From Microvirga pudoricolor (lineage in GTDB: Bacteria > Pseudomonadota > Alphaproteobacteria > Rhizobiales > Beijerinckiaceae), in NCBI RefSeq assembly GCF_016892705.1, contig NZ_JAFEMB010000003.1:1-64000 (forward strand): DNA of 64,000 nucleotides. The letters are read 5' to 3'. Shown here one piece after another: positions 17,408 through 26,667 of the stretch (the stretch's first letter is position 1; every line of letters starts with the position of its first letter). A program made the translations under genes and the position numbers. The notes below the pieces were generated by a model. That model had not been told where the DNA came from. It made no database searches and was given only the letters and a program-made list of their open reading frames with translations.

Positions 17408-18142
17408 ATGGCCAACGCAACCGACACCCAAGAGCCCTTCGACGGGAGGCTCTTGGCCAAGCGGCTTCTGCGCGAGGTGCGGGCGGGCGCGCTCGGCACC
17501 CTGGATCCGGCGGGGTATCCTTTCACGACCCTGGTGACGGTAGCCACCGACAGCGACGGCTCGCCCCTGATCCTGACGTCCCGTCTCTCGGCCCATACGG
17601 CTAATCTCGACCGGGACGCGCGGGTGTCGCTGCTCCTGGCGGCCTCCGGGCGGGGCGATCCCCTGGCCCATCCGCGCCTGACCGTTCTCGGGCGGGCCAC
17701 CCGCACGGCGATGCCCCGGGTGCGGGCGCGCTTCCTGGCCCGGCACCCGAAAGCCAAGCTCTACGTGGATTTTCCGGATTTCTCCTTCTGGAGGATCGAC
17801 ATCGCCTCGGGCCACCTCAACGGCGGCTTCGCCCGGGCGGCCACGCTCGCGGCGCAGGACCTGCGCACGGACCTGTCCGGAGCCGAGAGCCTGCTGGAGG
17901 CCGAGGCCGGCGCGGTGGCCCACATGAACGAGGATCACGGCGAGGCCCTGAATCTCTACGCCGTCAAGCTCGCGGGGCTCGAACCCGGGCCCTGGCACGC
18001 CACCGGCCTCGACCCGGAGGGCCTCGACCTGGCGCTGGGGGACCGGCAGGCCAGGATTTCGTTCCCGGAGCGGATCACCGATCCGGGCGGGTTACGCCGG
18101 ATTCTCAAGGAATTGGCGGATGCGTCTAGGAAAATGGAATGA
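17408..18142 (+). CDS. HugZ-like / pyridoxamine 5'-phosphate oxidase-fold protein with DUF2470
   Basis: 244 residues. The N-terminal ~150 residues form an FMN-binding split barrel ('GALGTLDPAGYPFTTLV', 'FWRIDIASGHLNGGFARA'). Residues ~165-240 form the DUF2470 domain ('AHMNEDHGEALNLYA'). Members of this group include the haem oxygenase HugZ and the haem-binding HutZ/ChuZ, but many are uncharacterised, so haem breakdown is only a possibility. GGGGAGG lies just before ATG. It is divergent from chvI and 112 nt upstream of pckA. Confidence 0.85.
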   Translation: MANATDTQEPFDGRLLAKRLLREVRAGALGTLDPAGYPFTTLVTVATDSDGSPLILTSRLSAHTANLDRDARVSLLLAASGRGDPLAHPRLTVLGRATRTAMPRVRARFLARHPKAKLYVDFPDFSFWRIDIASGHLNGGFARAATLAAQDLRTDLSGAESLLEAEAGAVAHMNEDHGEALNLYAVKLAGLEPGPWHATGLDPEGLDLALGDRQARISFPERITDPGGLRRILKELADASRKME

Positions 18143-18254
18143 AATGGAACGGTCTCGGTTGACGGGGCCGGCCCGTGTCTTAAACATCGCCTCATGTCAT
18201 CCCGGCGGTCCGGCCTTCGAGCCCGACAGAACACCGCCCCCAGGAGGAAATTGA

Positions 18255-19865
18255 GTGGACACCATCGGCGTCTTCAACAGCGCGCAGGGCGCTGAGACTT
18301 TCGGCTTCCGCAATCTCAAGCGGGTCTACTGGAACCTCGAGGCGCCCGCCCTCTACGAGGAATCCCTCAAGCGCGGCGAGACCCGCCTCGTGAAGGGCGG
18401 CGCGCTCCTGGCCGAGACGGGCGTTCACACGGGCCGCTCGCCCAAGGACAAGTTCGTGGTGCGCGACGACGCCACCGAGAGCACCGTCTGGTGGGACAAC
18501 AACGGCGCCATCACGCCGGGCCATTTCGAGACCCTCCTGGCCGACTTCCTGGCCCACGCGGAGGGCAAGGAGCTCTTCGCCCAGGACCTCTACGGCGGCG
18601 CCGATCCGGCCCACCGGGTCCGGGCGCGGGTGTTCACCGAATACGCCTGGCATTCGCTGTTCATCCGCAACCTGCTCATCCGTCCCGACATGAGCGAACT
18701 GGCGGCCTACGCGCCCGACCTCACCATCGTGGACCTGCCGTCCTTCAAGGCCGATCCGGCCCGCCACGGCTGCCGCACCGAAACGGTGATCGCCGTCGAC
18801 TTCACCCGCAAGATCGTGCTCATCGGCGGTACGTCCTATGCGGGCGAGATGAAGAAGTCCGTCTTCACCTATCTCAACTACACCCTGCCGGCCGCGAAGG
18901 TCATGCCGATGCACTGCTCGGCCAATGTGGGCCATGGCGGTGACGTGGCGGTGTTCTTCGGCCTGTCCGGCACCGGCAAGACCACCCTGTCGGCGGATCC
19001 CAACCGCATCCTGCTCGGCGACGACGAGCATGGCTGGGCCCCCAAGGGCGTGTTCAACTTCGAGGGCGGCTGCTACGCCAAGACGATCCGCCTGTCCCGC
19101 GAGGCCGAGCCCGAGATCTTCGCCACCACGGAACGCTTTGGAACGGTGCTGGAGAACGTCTCGGTCGACCCCGTGACCCGCGTGCCGGATTTCGACGATG
19201 CCTCGCGCACGGAGAACACGCGCTGCGCCTATCCGCTCGACTTCATCCCCAACGCGAGCGAGACGGGCCGGGCGGGCATTCCGAAGAACATCGTGATGCT
19301 CACCTGCGACGCCTTCGGGGTGCTGCCGCCCATCGCCAAGCTCACCCCGGCGGAAGCCATGTACCACTTCCTGTCGGGCTATACCGCCAAGGTGGCCGGC
19401 ACCGAGAAGGGCGTGAAGGACCCGGAGGCCACGTTCTCGACCTGCTTCGGAGCGCCCTTCATGCCGCGCCATCCCTCCGAGTACGGCAACCTCCTGCGCG
19501 ACCTCATCGCGAAGCATTCGGTGGATTGCTGGCTCGTCAACACGGGCTGGACCGGCGGCAAGTACGGCGTCGGGCGGCGCATGCCGATCCGTGTCACCCG
19601 CCGGCTGCTGACGGCGGCGCTGGACGGCTCCCTGTCCCGGGCGGATTTCCGGCGCGATCCCTATTTCGGATTTGCGGTGCCCACATCGGTGCCCGGCGTC
19701 GAGCCGCACATCTTGTATCCGGTCAAGACCTGGCAGGATAAGGCGGCCTTCGCCCAGACGGCCAAGCGTCTCGTGGACATGTTCAACGAGAACTTCAAGC
19801 GCTTCGAGGGCCACGTGGACGAGGACGTGCGCAACGCCGCACCCCAGATGTCCATCGCGGCCTGA
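18255..19865 (+). CDS. pckA: Phosphoenolpyruvate carboxykinase (ATP)
   Basis: 536 residues. It converts oxaloacetate to PEP with ATP, the entry to gluconeogenesis. The nucleotide loop GLSGTGKT is at 236-243, with '[14 protein letters not shown]' next to it. The substrate-binding '[10 protein letters not shown]' is near residue 58. I chose GTG at 18255, with AGGAGG 7 nt upstream. A weak TTGACG-17-AAACAT promoter-like pair sits at 18159-18187. It is next to chvI-chvG, as in Agrobacterium and Sinorhizobium. A strong terminator follows. Confidence 0.97.
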   Translation: MDTIGVFNSAQGAETFGFRNLKRVYWNLEAPALYEESLKRGETRLVKGGALLAETGVHTGRSPKDKFVVRDDATESTVWWDNNGAITPGHFETLLADFLAHAEGKELFAQDLYGGADPAHRVRARVFTEYAWHSLFIRNLLIRPDMSELAAYAPDLTIVDLPSFKADPARHGCRTETVIAVDFTRKIVLIGGTSYAGEMKKSVFTYLNYTLPAAKVMPMHCSANVGHGGDVAVFFGLSGTGKTTLSADPNRILLGDDEHGWAPKGVFNFEGGCYAKTIRLSREAEPEIFATTERFGTVLENVSVDPVTRVPDFDDASRTENTRCAYPLDFIPNASETGRAGIPKNIVMLTCDAFGVLPPIAKLTPAEAMYHFLSGYTAKVAGTEKGVKDPEATFSTCFGAPFMPRHPSEYGNLLRDLIAKHSVDCWLVNTGWTGGKYGVGRRMPIRVTRRLLTAALDGSLSRADFRRDPYFGFAVPTSVPGVEPHILYPVKTWQDKAAFAQTAKRLVDMFNENFKRFEGHVDEDVRNAAPQMSIAA

Positions 19866-19890
19866 GAGGCGTGTAGCTCAGACTAAATGC

Positions 19891-19922
19891 ACGGCGATCC
19901 CTTGAGGATCGCCGTTTTTCTT
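19891..19922 (+). terminator. Terminator of pckA
   Basis: Perfect 10-bp stem ACGGCGATCC (19891-19900) / GGATCGCCGT (19906-19915) with 5-base loop and TTTTTCTT tail, 26 nt after the pckA stop. Confidence 0.9.
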
Positions 19923-19935
19923 ATGAGGGCCACGC

Positions 19936-21024
19936 ATGGACGTTCTCGTGATCGGAGCCGGTGTCGTCGGTCTCGCCATCGCGCGGGCGCTGGCCCTGCG
20001 CGGGCATGCGGTCATCGTCGCTGAAGCGACCGGCGGCATCGGCAACGGCGTCTCGTCGCGCAACAGCGAGGTCATCCATGGCGGGATGTACTATCCGGCC
20101 GATTCCCTGCGCGCCCGCCACTGCGTGAACGGGCGTCGGATGCTCTACGATTTCTGCGCGAGCCACGGCGTGCCGCACCGCCGCTGCGGCAAGCTCATCG
20201 TGGCGACGAACGATCTTGAGCAGGCCAAGATCGAAGGCATCTACGAGCAGGGGATCGCCAACGGCGTCGAGGGCCTGCGGTTTCTCACCGGTGAGGAGGC
20301 GCGCGCGCTCGAGCCGCACCTCGCCTGCACTGGGGCGGTGCTGTCGCCGGAGACCGGCATCATCGACAGCCATGCCTTCATGCTGGCCCTGCAGGGGGAT
20401 CTCGAGGACGCGGGCGGCGTCGTGGCGTTGCGGGCGCCGGTGGAGCGTATCGGGCGCTCCGGCGCGGGCTGGGAGGCTCATGTGGGCGGCGCGGACCCCG
20501 CGATCCTGCCGGTCGACGCGGTGGTGAACGCCGCCAGCCTCGGCGCGCAGGGCCTCGCCCGGGCGACCGAGGGCTATCCGGCGGAGCGCGTGCCGAAGCT
20601 CGTGCTCGCCAAGGGCAACTATTTCGGATGCGCCGTCAGGCCGGTCTTCTCGCACCTGATCTATCCGGCCCCCGTCGATGGGGGACTGGGCACCCACGTC
20701 ACCCTGGATCTGAGCGGCCGCATGCGGTTCGGGCCCGACGTGGAATGGATCGAACGGGAGGTTTACGAGGTCGATCCGAAACGGGCCGAGAGCTTCTACG
20801 CCTCGATCCGGCGCTACTGGCCGGGCCTGCCGGACGGCGCCTTGGTGCCGGACTATTCCGGCATCCGGCCCAAGCTGACCGGCCCCGGCGAGAAGGCCGC
20901 CGACTTCCTCATCGACGGACCGGCGGAGCACGGATTGCCGGGCCTCGTCCACCTGTTCGGGATCGAGAGCCCCGGCCTCACCTCGTCCCTGTCCCTGGCC
21001 GAGGACGTGGCGGAGCGCCTGTGA
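19936..21024 (+). CDS. FAD-dependent oxidoreductase, L-2-hydroxyglutarate oxidase-like
   Basis: 362 residues of the DAO/LhgO group. The dinucleotide loop VIGAGVVGLAIARAL is at the N-terminus, 'SSRNSEVIHGGMYYP' (conserved in L-2-hydroxyglutarate oxidases) at about 37-51, and a C-terminal FAD/substrate stretch 'HLFGIESPGLTSSL'. It likely oxidises a 2-hydroxy acid with electrons passed to the quinone pool. The exact substrate cannot be told from sequence. It starts 14 nt after the pckA T-run with 'GAGGGCCACGC' before ATG. Confidence 0.85.
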   Translation: MDVLVIGAGVVGLAIARALALRGHAVIVAEATGGIGNGVSSRNSEVIHGGMYYPADSLRARHCVNGRRMLYDFCASHGVPHRRCGKLIVATNDLEQAKIEGIYEQGIANGVEGLRFLTGEEARALEPHLACTGAVLSPETGIIDSHAFMLALQGDLEDAGGVVALRAPVERIGRSGAGWEAHVGGADPAILPVDAVVNAASLGAQGLARATEGYPAERVPKLVLAKGNYFGCAVRPVFSHLIYPAPVDGGLGTHVTLDLSGRMRFGPDVEWIEREVYEVDPKRAESFYASIRRYWPGLPDGALVPDYSGIRPKLTGPGEKAADFLIDGPAEHGLPGLVHLFGIESPGLTSSLSLAEDVAERL

Positions 21025-21028
21025 TTCC

Positions 21029-22435
21029 TCACCCCCTGAAGAAGAGGACGGTCATGACCAGGAACAGCGGCACCAGGATCGCGCCCGACCACAGGAGGTA
21101 GCCGAAGAAGCTCGGCATCCGGACGCCGCCCTGGCGCGCGATGGCGTAGACCATGAAATTGGGCGCGTTGCCGATATAGGAGTTCGCCCCCATGAACACC
21201 GCGCCCGCCGAGACGGCCGCCAGCGTCATGGCGCCCGCATTCATCAGCACCTGCGGATTGCCGCCCGCCAACTCGAAGAACACCAGATAAGTGGGAGCGT
21301 TGTCGAGGAACGACGACAGGCCGCCGGTGAGCCAGAAATAGGCGGCGTTGTTGGCGCCCCCGTCCGGGTTCGTCACGAGGGCAACGAGAGGCGCGAAGAC
21401 GCCGGCCGAGCCCGCCTTCAGCATGGCGAGCACCGGGATGATGGTGATGAAGATGCCCGCGAAGAGCTTGGCGACCTCCACGATGGGCCCCCAGTTGAAG
21501 CCGTTGGCCTCCCGGTCGGCCTTGGGCGTCAGGACGAGGGACGCCACCGTCACGGCCACCATGACGATGTCGCGCAGCACGTTGCCGCCCTCGATCTCGA
21601 CGCCGAACACCGTGAAGCGGATGATGTCGAGCCGCGCGCTCATGAGGATGGCGCCAATGATCACCGCGATGAGCAGGAAGTTGATCCCGCCCTTGATCGT
21701 CACGCGGCTGTCCGGCGTCGGATCCGGCTTGATGCGGCCCTCCCGCCGGTAGAGCCAGGTGTCGAGGGCGAAGAACAGGGCGAGCAGCACCGCCGTGGCG
21801 AACAGGGTCTCGGGGAAGAGATGCGTGGTGGTCCAGAAGAAGTCGACCCCCCGCAGGAACCCCAGAAAGAGAGGCGGGTCGCCCAAGGGTGTGAGCGACC
21901 CGCCGATGTTGGACACCAGGAAGATGAAGAACACGACCACGTGGGCGTTGTGCCGCCGGTCGTCGTTGGCGCGCAGCACGGGACGGATCATCACCATGGA
22001 GGCGCCCGTGGTGCCGATGACGCTGGCGAGCGCCGTGCCGATCGCGAGCAGCACCGTGTTGGCGACCGGCGCGCCATGGATGTTGCCCTTGATCAGGATG
22101 CCGCCCGCCACCGTGAAGAGCGCCAGCAGCAGCACGATGAAGGGAATGTATTCGAGCAGCAGGGTATGCACGAGGGCTTGGCCCGCCGTCGCCGAGCCCG
22201 CCGTCAGGGCCAGCGGGACCAGGACGAGGAGAGCCCAGAGGGCTGCGATCTTGCCCTGGTGATGCTCCCAGGCATGGGGCGCGATGAGGGGCCCGAGGGC
22301 GATGGACAGGAGCATGCCCACGAAGGGGATCGCCCAGGCGAGGCCAAGCGTCCGGCCGTCGAGGTCTGCCGCAAAGGCCGCTTCCGGCATCAAGGCCAGG
22401 GCGGCGGCAAGGCTGATCGTCAACGCACGCAACAT
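21029..22435 (-). CDS. nhaD: NhaD-type sodium:proton antiporter
   Basis: About 468 residues from ATG 22435 (GGGGGA upstream), with a cleavable-looking N-terminal segment (ends AAFAAD) and 10-12 hydrophobic helices. 'SNIGGSLTPLGDPPLFLGFL' and 'FLDNAPTYLVFF' are the ion-transport repeats shared by NhaD and citrate/arsenite transporters. Length and motifs fit Na+/H+ exchange at the inner membrane. It is convergent with the FAD oxidoreductase, 4 nt apart. The longer in-frame start at 22480 adds only a charged tail, so I do not favour it. Confidence 0.85.
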   Translation of the reverse strand: MLRALTISLAAALALMPEAAFAADLDGRTLGLAWAIPFVGMLLSIALGPLIAPHAWEHHQGKIAALWALLVLVPLALTAGSATAGQALVHTLLLEYIPFIVLLLALFTVAGGILIKGNIHGAPVANTVLLAIGTALASVIGTTGASMVMIRPVLRANDDRRHNAHVVVFFIFLVSNIGGSLTPLGDPPLFLGFLRGVDFFWTTTHLFPETLFATAVLLALFFALDTWLYRREGRIKPDPTPDSRVTIKGGINFLLIAVIIGAILMSARLDIIRFTVFGVEIEGGNVLRDIVMVAVTVASLVLTPKADREANGFNWGPIVEVAKLFAGIFITIIPVLAMLKAGSAGVFAPLVALVTNPDGGANNAAYFWLTGGLSSFLDNAPTYLVFFELAGGNPQVLMNAGAMTLAAVSAGAVFMGANSYIGNAPNFMVYAIARQGGVRMPSFFGYLLWSGAILVPLFLVMTVLFFRG

Positions 22436-22604
22436 GAATGGATCCCCCGCCCGGTTTTTCGGCTTTTTCCTGTCCGGCAAGCCGTTGTAGGGGACAGGCC
22501 CGATTGTCGCAACGGGCTCTCCGTTAACCGGCTGTTCACCCTGTTGGAAACAATGTTAAGAACCTTCATCTGAGAGCGCCGAACGCGTCTGGGGCCTGAA
22601 CACC

Positions 22605-23393
22605 ATGTGCCGCTTCCTTGCCTACCGGGGTGAACCGACCTTCCTGTCCGATCTCGTCTGCGCCCCGGCGCATTCCCTGGTCCACCAGTCGCTTCACGCG
22701 GCGGAGGCCAAGACCGAGACCAATGGGGACGGCTTCGGCATCGGCTGGTACGGCGAGCGGCCGGAGCCCGGCCTCTACCGGGAGGTGCGCCCGGCCTGGT
22801 CGGACGAGAACCTGAGAAGCCTGTGCGAGCAGGTGCGCTCGCCCCTGTTCTTCGCCCATGTGCGGGCCTCCACGGGCACCTCCACCACGCGGGCCAACTG
22901 CCATCCCTTCGCCCATGGGGGGCATCTGTTCATGCATAACGGCCAGATCGGCGGCTATGCCCGCATCAAGCGGCGGCTCGAGGCCCTGATCCCGGACGAC
23001 CTCTACGACCGGCGCCTCGGCACCACGGATTCGGAGGCGATCTTCCTCGTGGCCCTCGCCCACGGCCTGACGGACGAGCCCGTGCAGGCCATGGCCCGCA
23101 CCCTCAAGCGGATCCGGGGCCTGATGACGGAGGCCCGCATCGAAGAACCCTTGCGCTTCACCGCCGCCTTCACGAACGGCGAGAGTCTCTGGGCCTATCG
23201 CTGGGCCTGCGACGGCCACCCCCCGACCCTCTATTTCCGCGAGGCTGACGGCAATCTCCTGGTGGTGTCCGAACCCATCGACGACAAGGGCCGCGGCTGG
23301 CGCGAGGTGCCCAAGGGCTGCAGCCTCGTGGCCCATGCGGGCAGCGTGAGCGTGCAATGCCTCAACGAGGCGATGGGGAAGCTGGCGGCTTAA
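22605..23393 (+). CDS. Class II glutamine amidotransferase
   Basis: 262 residues. Met-Cys at the N-terminus (MCRFLAYRGE) exposes the nucleophile Cys after Met removal. 'NGDGFGIGWYG', 'FFAHVRASTG' and 'HPFAHGGHLFMHNGQI' are the Ntn-hydrolase glutaminase motifs. It is single-domain, like YafJ or EgtC. No ergothioneine genes are nearby, so the acceptor is unknown. It is convergent with the next gene and the two stop codons overlap (TTAA at 23390-23393). Confidence 0.88.
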   Translation: MCRFLAYRGEPTFLSDLVCAPAHSLVHQSLHAAEAKTETNGDGFGIGWYGERPEPGLYREVRPAWSDENLRSLCEQVRSPLFFAHVRASTGTSTTRANCHPFAHGGHLFMHNGQIGGYARIKRRLEALIPDDLYDRRLGTTDSEAIFLVALAHGLTDEPVQAMARTLKRIRGLMTEARIEEPLRFTAAFTNGESLWAYRWACDGHPPTLYFREADGNLLVVSEPIDDKGRGWREVPKGCSLVAHAGSVSVQCLNEAMGKLAA

Positions 23394-24364
23394 AGTCCGG
23401 CCGTCCGCCGCAGCCAATCCGCTCCGTCCCGGATCGCCCGCGCGGCCTGTTCCACGTGGCCGACGGCGCGCAGGAAGCCGTGGGTGACGCCCGGATAGAC
23501 TTCCACTTCCGTGGCGACGCCCTGAGCGCGGGCTTTGTCGGCCAGCGCAAGGTTCTCGTCGTGCAGCACGTCGAGCTCGGCCACCTGCAGGCGCAAGGGC
23601 GGCAGGCCTGTCAGGCTGGTCAGCAGGGGCGCCGCGAGAGGGTTTGCATAATCCTCCGGCGAAGCCAGGTAGTGCCGCCAGAAGAATTCCATCTTCCAGG
23701 TTTGGGGCGAGAGCGTGCTGGTGCCGTAGGCCCGGTACGAGCCTGTGTCGAAACTCGGCGCGAAGGCGCCGTAGTTCAGGAGCGCTCCCCTGACGGTGGG
23801 CTCGTTCCGGTCGCGCAGGGCGAGCGCTGCCGCCAGCGCCAGGTTGGCCCCGGCGGAATCGCCCGCGACGAGGATCCGGCCCGGGTCGATGCCGTGAGCT
23901 GGGGCATCCGCATGGAGCCGCCGGATCACCGCGACGCAATCCTCGAGCGGGCCCGGGAAGGGCGTTTCCGGCGCCATGGCATAGTCGGGCACGATTACTG
24001 TGAAGCCCGAAGCCGCGGCCAGCTCCCGGGCGACCCGGTCGTGGGTGAAGATGCTGTTCCACACCCAGCCGCCGCCGTGGAAATAGACGAGGCAGGGCCG
24101 TGGGCCTGGCCCCGGTTTATGGCGGCGCATCAGCATGAAGCGGCCCCGGATCGGCACCCAGACCTCGTCCGTGGCGAACATCTCGGGCCCGCCCTCGGCG
24201 AACGGGCGCTGCGTCCGCTCGATCACGTCGCGCGCCTCGTCGATGGGAAGCCGGAACGGGTCCCCGAACCCGGCCGCCGCCCGTGCGCTGGAGGCCAGAT
24301 ACGCCTTCATCTCGGGGTCGAGGCGGCTCTCGGGCACCGCCTCGGCTGCGGTGCTGGCGCTCAT
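23390..24364 (-). CDS. Alpha/beta hydrolase, hormone-sensitive lipase type
   Basis: 324 residues. The oxyanion motif HGGGW and the nucleophile elbow GDSAGAN are the hallmarks of family IV carboxylesterases, with an Asp/His pair near the C-terminus ('VYPGVTHGFLRAV'). No signal peptide is seen, so it is cytoplasmic. It directly follows the Bug-type binding protein gene (1 nt apart, same strand), so the two form an operon. Hydrolysis of an ester linked to the transported compound is plausible inference. Confidence 0.87.
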   Translation of the reverse strand: MSASTAAEAVPESRLDPEMKAYLASSARAAAGFGDPFRLPIDEARDVIERTQRPFAEGGPEMFATDEVWVPIRGRFMLMRRHKPGPGPRPCLVYFHGGGWVWNSIFTHDRVARELAAASGFTVIVPDYAMAPETPFPGPLEDCVAVIRRLHADAPAHGIDPGRILVAGDSAGANLALAAALALRDRNEPTVRGALLNYGAFAPSFDTGSYRAYGTSTLSPQTWKMEFFWRHYLASPEDYANPLAAPLLTSLTGLPPLRLQVAELDVLHDENLALADKARAQGVATEVEVYPGVTHGFLRAVGHVEQAARAIRDGADWLRRTAGL

Positions 24365-24365
24365 C

Positions 24366-25352
24366 TCAGTCCAGCTTGATGCCGAGCGTGTTGATGACGG
24401 CGCCCCACTTGTCGCTTTCCGCCTTCACCAGGGCGGAGAGCTCGGCGGGCGTGGTCGGCTGCACGGTGTTGCCGATCTTGGCCATGGCCTCGATGAATTG
24501 CGGCGATTGCGCCGCCTTGTGCACGGCCGCGTTCAGCCGGTCGATGATCGGCTGCGGCGTCCCTTGCGGGGCGAAGAGCGCGAGCCAGCTGTCGGCCAGC
24601 ACGCCGGGATAGCCCGCCTCCGCGAAGGTGGGCACGTCCGGCAGGAGCTTCGAGCGTTCCTGGCTCATGATGCCGATCACTTTGAGGTCGCCGTTGTTGT
24701 GAAGCGGCGTCGCGTTGGCGACCGATTCCACATACGTGTCGAGATTGCCGCTGAGGATGTCGTTCATGGCGGGCGCCGCGCCCTTGTAGGGCACGTCCGC
24801 CATCTTGATCTTGAGCTCGGCATTCATCAGCTCGCCCACGATATGGGTGATGCTGCCCCGGCCGAGCGTCCCGTAGAACACCTCGCCGGGCTTCTGGCCC
24901 ACATGGGTGACGAAATCCCCGATGGTCTTCGCCGGAAAGGTCTTCTTGACCGCGAACACGAACGGCACCCGGCCCACGAGGGAGATCGGCGCGAAATCCT
25001 CGTAGCGATAGGTGATCTTGGCGAAGAGATGCGGGTTGGTCACGAAGGTGGTGGCCGCCGTGAAGAGGAGGGTATAGCCGTCCTTGTCGGCCCGTCGCAC
25101 GAAATCGGCGCCCAGCATGGTGCTGGCGCCCGCCCTGTTCTCGATGACGAAGGCCTGGCCCAGCTCCTTCTCGAGCTGCACGCCCAGGAGGCGCGCCACC
25201 ACGTCCCCGGCGCCGCCGGGCGCGTAGGGCACCACGACCGTCACGGGGCGCTGCGGGTAGGCCTGCGCGAAGGCCGCCGTCGAGAGCGCGAGGGCGCCGA
25301 TGCCGATGGCCGCGAGCCAAGCCGCGGCCGACCCGATGAAGGTTCGTCTCAT
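24366..25352 (-). CDS. Bug-family tripartite tricarboxylate solute-binding protein
   Basis: 328 residues, signal peptide to about residue 29 (ALSTAAFAQA), then 'YPQRPVTVVVPYAPGGAGDVVARLL', the start seen in Bug/TctC receptors. It binds a small carboxylate or related solute in the periplasm. The membrane partners TctA/TctB are absent here, as is common for orphan Bug proteins. GGAGG lies 5 nt before ATG. Upstream, TTGACA (25415-25420 complement) overlaps an inverted-repeat operator, so it is likely under a TetR-type repressor. Confidence 0.9.
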   Translation of the reverse strand: MRRTFIGSAAAWLAAIGIGALALSTAAFAQAYPQRPVTVVVPYAPGGAGDVVARLLGVQLEKELGQAFVIENRAGASTMLGADFVRRADKDGYTLLFTAATTFVTNPHLFAKITYRYEDFAPISLVGRVPFVFAVKKTFPAKTIGDFVTHVGQKPGEVFYGTLGRGSITHIVGELMNAELKIKMADVPYKGAAPAMNDILSGNLDTYVESVANATPLHNNGDLKVIGIMSQERSKLLPDVPTFAEAGYPGVLADSWLALFAPQGTPQPIIDRLNAAVHKAAQSPQFIEAMAKIGNTVQPTTPAELSALVKAESDKWGAVINTLGIKLD

Positions 25353-25401
25353 GTTTCCTCCGGTCTCGTGGATGCGGCTTCAGCCGTCTCGATCACGGAA
25401 G

Positions 25402-25420
25402 ATACTACTCAGTATGTCAA
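25402..25420 (-). promoter_or_regulatory. Inverted-repeat operator over a -35 box, Bug gene promoter
   Basis: ATACT-ACTC-AGTAT (25402-25415), and on the minus strand TTGACA overlaps its edge (25415-25420). It lies about 50 bp upstream of the Bug gene start. The arm length and spacing are of the TetR type. Confidence 0.55.
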
Positions 25421-25521
25421 GCGCCGTCCAGTTGGCGAAAAGGCGCAAGAGCGACCCATCTGCCTTTGCCACGCGGCAGCAATCTTGAATAGAACAGGGG
25501 GACGACCGACTCCAGATTAAG

Positions 25522-25535
25522 ATACTATCGAGTAG
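25522..25535 (-). promoter_or_regulatory. Second copy of the inverted-repeat operator
   Basis: ATACT-ATCG-AGTAG, one mismatch from the first site and exactly 120 bp further upstream. The shared context 'GATACTA..AGTA.GTC' argues for the same regulator. It lies between the Bug gene and the end of the PsiF-like gene. Confidence 0.5.
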
Positions 25536-25560
25536 GTCGGACCCTGTCTTGGCTCGGCCC

Positions 25561-25806
25561 TCAGGTGCCGACCGAGTCCTTGACACACTTGTTGGTGAAG
25601 CTGGTCTTGGCCGCGCCGCTGAGCTTCTTGTCGGCGGCCTGGGTGTCGCAGGACGCCTTCATGTCGCGCTCGCATTTGGTCATGAAGCTCGTCTTGGCGG
25701 CTCCGTAGATTTTCTTCTCGGTGGCCTGGGCGTTGCAACTCGCCTCGGCCGCCATCGCGCCCCCGGCGCATAGGATCATCACGGATGCAACAGCTAGCGT
25801 TCTCAT
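25561..25806 (-). CDS. Small secreted PsiF-like repeat protein
   Basis: 81 residues: signal peptide 1-~19 (ends AMAAE), then two tandem repeats of ~27 residues, 'CNAQATEKKIYGAAKTSF' with a second Cys, and 'CDTQAADKKLSGAAKTSF' with a second Cys. The pattern Cys-x(5)-KK-x-x-GAAKTSF-x-x-KC resembles the PsiF repeat of the E. coli phosphate-starvation-inducible protein. Function is unknown. The two Cys of each repeat may pair in the periplasm. Starvation control is not supported by a visible Pho box. Confidence 0.82.
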   Translation of the reverse strand: MRTLAVASVMILCAGGAMAAEASCNAQATEKKIYGAAKTSFMTKCERDMKASCDTQAADKKLSGAAKTSFTNKCVKDSVGT

Positions 25807-25891
25807 GGCGGATCTCCCGGTGAAGGTTCCGTAACGTCAGGTAACGCGCCCGTGATTGCTGGCAAGGCCTCGCTCCAGCGGTTCATCCATC

Positions 25892-26617
25892 CTAGCCGTC
25901 GAGCTCCGGATAATGCCGGAAGATGCCCTCCTGGTTGAAGGGGATGCGCCGGTCGCTCGCCAGATAGGCCGCGATGCGGGGACGGCGGGCCACCGCCTCG
26001 TGCAGGGCCGCCACATGGGGCGTCTTGGCGAGAGCCCGTTTGGTGGCCTTGGGGAACGCGTAGGTAAGGCCGTCCACCAGCTGGAACAGGGACAGGTCCG
26101 CATAGGTGACGGCGCGGCCGACGAGATGCGTCTTGGAGGAGGTGTTGCGCTCCAGGACCGTCTCGAACCAGCTTAAGTATTTCGGGATGCGGCTTTTGCG
26201 GAAATCCTCGGACCGGCGCGCCGCCTCGGCCTTCTGGTCCTCGTAGTAGAGGCCCACGCCCACCGGATGGTGCGTGTCGTGCGCCTCGGCCACGATGTCG
26301 GCGATCGTGAGCTGGATCTGATGCGTCCAGATCCGCCCGGCCTCGTCCTCCGGCGCCAGATTCAGGCGCGGCCCGAGATAGAGAAGGATCGCGGCCGTCT
26401 GGGCCACGACCACGTCGCCGTCCTTCAGAAAAGGCGGCGCGAAGGGCGGGTGCCTCAGATTCTTGTCCCCCATGAAGCCCATCATGGTCTCCATGCCGGC
26501 CTCGTCGTCAGGCTCGCGGGCGATGTCGACATAATCCGCGCCCGCCTCTTCCAGGGCGAGGCGCACGAACTCGCCGCGGCCTTGGATCATCGGCCAGTAA
26601 TAGAGTTCATAGGGCAT
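25892..26617 (-). CDS. Glutathione S-transferase family protein
   Basis: About 241 residues from ATG 26617 (AGGAG upstream). The thioredoxin-like domain is 1-~85 with 'YELYYWPMIQGRGEFVRLALEEA' and 'VAQTAAILLYL' (the cis-Pro/Ser-binding region is divergent). The helical C-terminal domain starts near residue 95. Residue Tyr7 is in the catalytic position of the sigma/alpha-type GSTs. The long upstream extension in frame has no family match and was dropped. The substrate is unknown. Confidence 0.88.
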   Translation of the reverse strand: MPYELYYWPMIQGRGEFVRLALEEAGADYVDIAREPDDEAGMETMMGFMGDKNLRHPPFAPPFLKDGDVVVAQTAAILLYLGPRLNLAPEDEAGRIWTHQIQLTIADIVAEAHDTHHPVGVGLYYEDQKAEAARRSEDFRKSRIPKYLSWFETVLERNTSSKTHLVGRAVTYADLSLFQLVDGLTYAFPKATKRALAKTPHVAALHEAVARRPRIAAYLASDRRIPFNQEGIFRHYPELDG

Positions 26618-26667
26618 GGAGTTCTCCTGGTGCCGGGGGAAAACGCCCCAGACGCTCTCCCGTTCGG

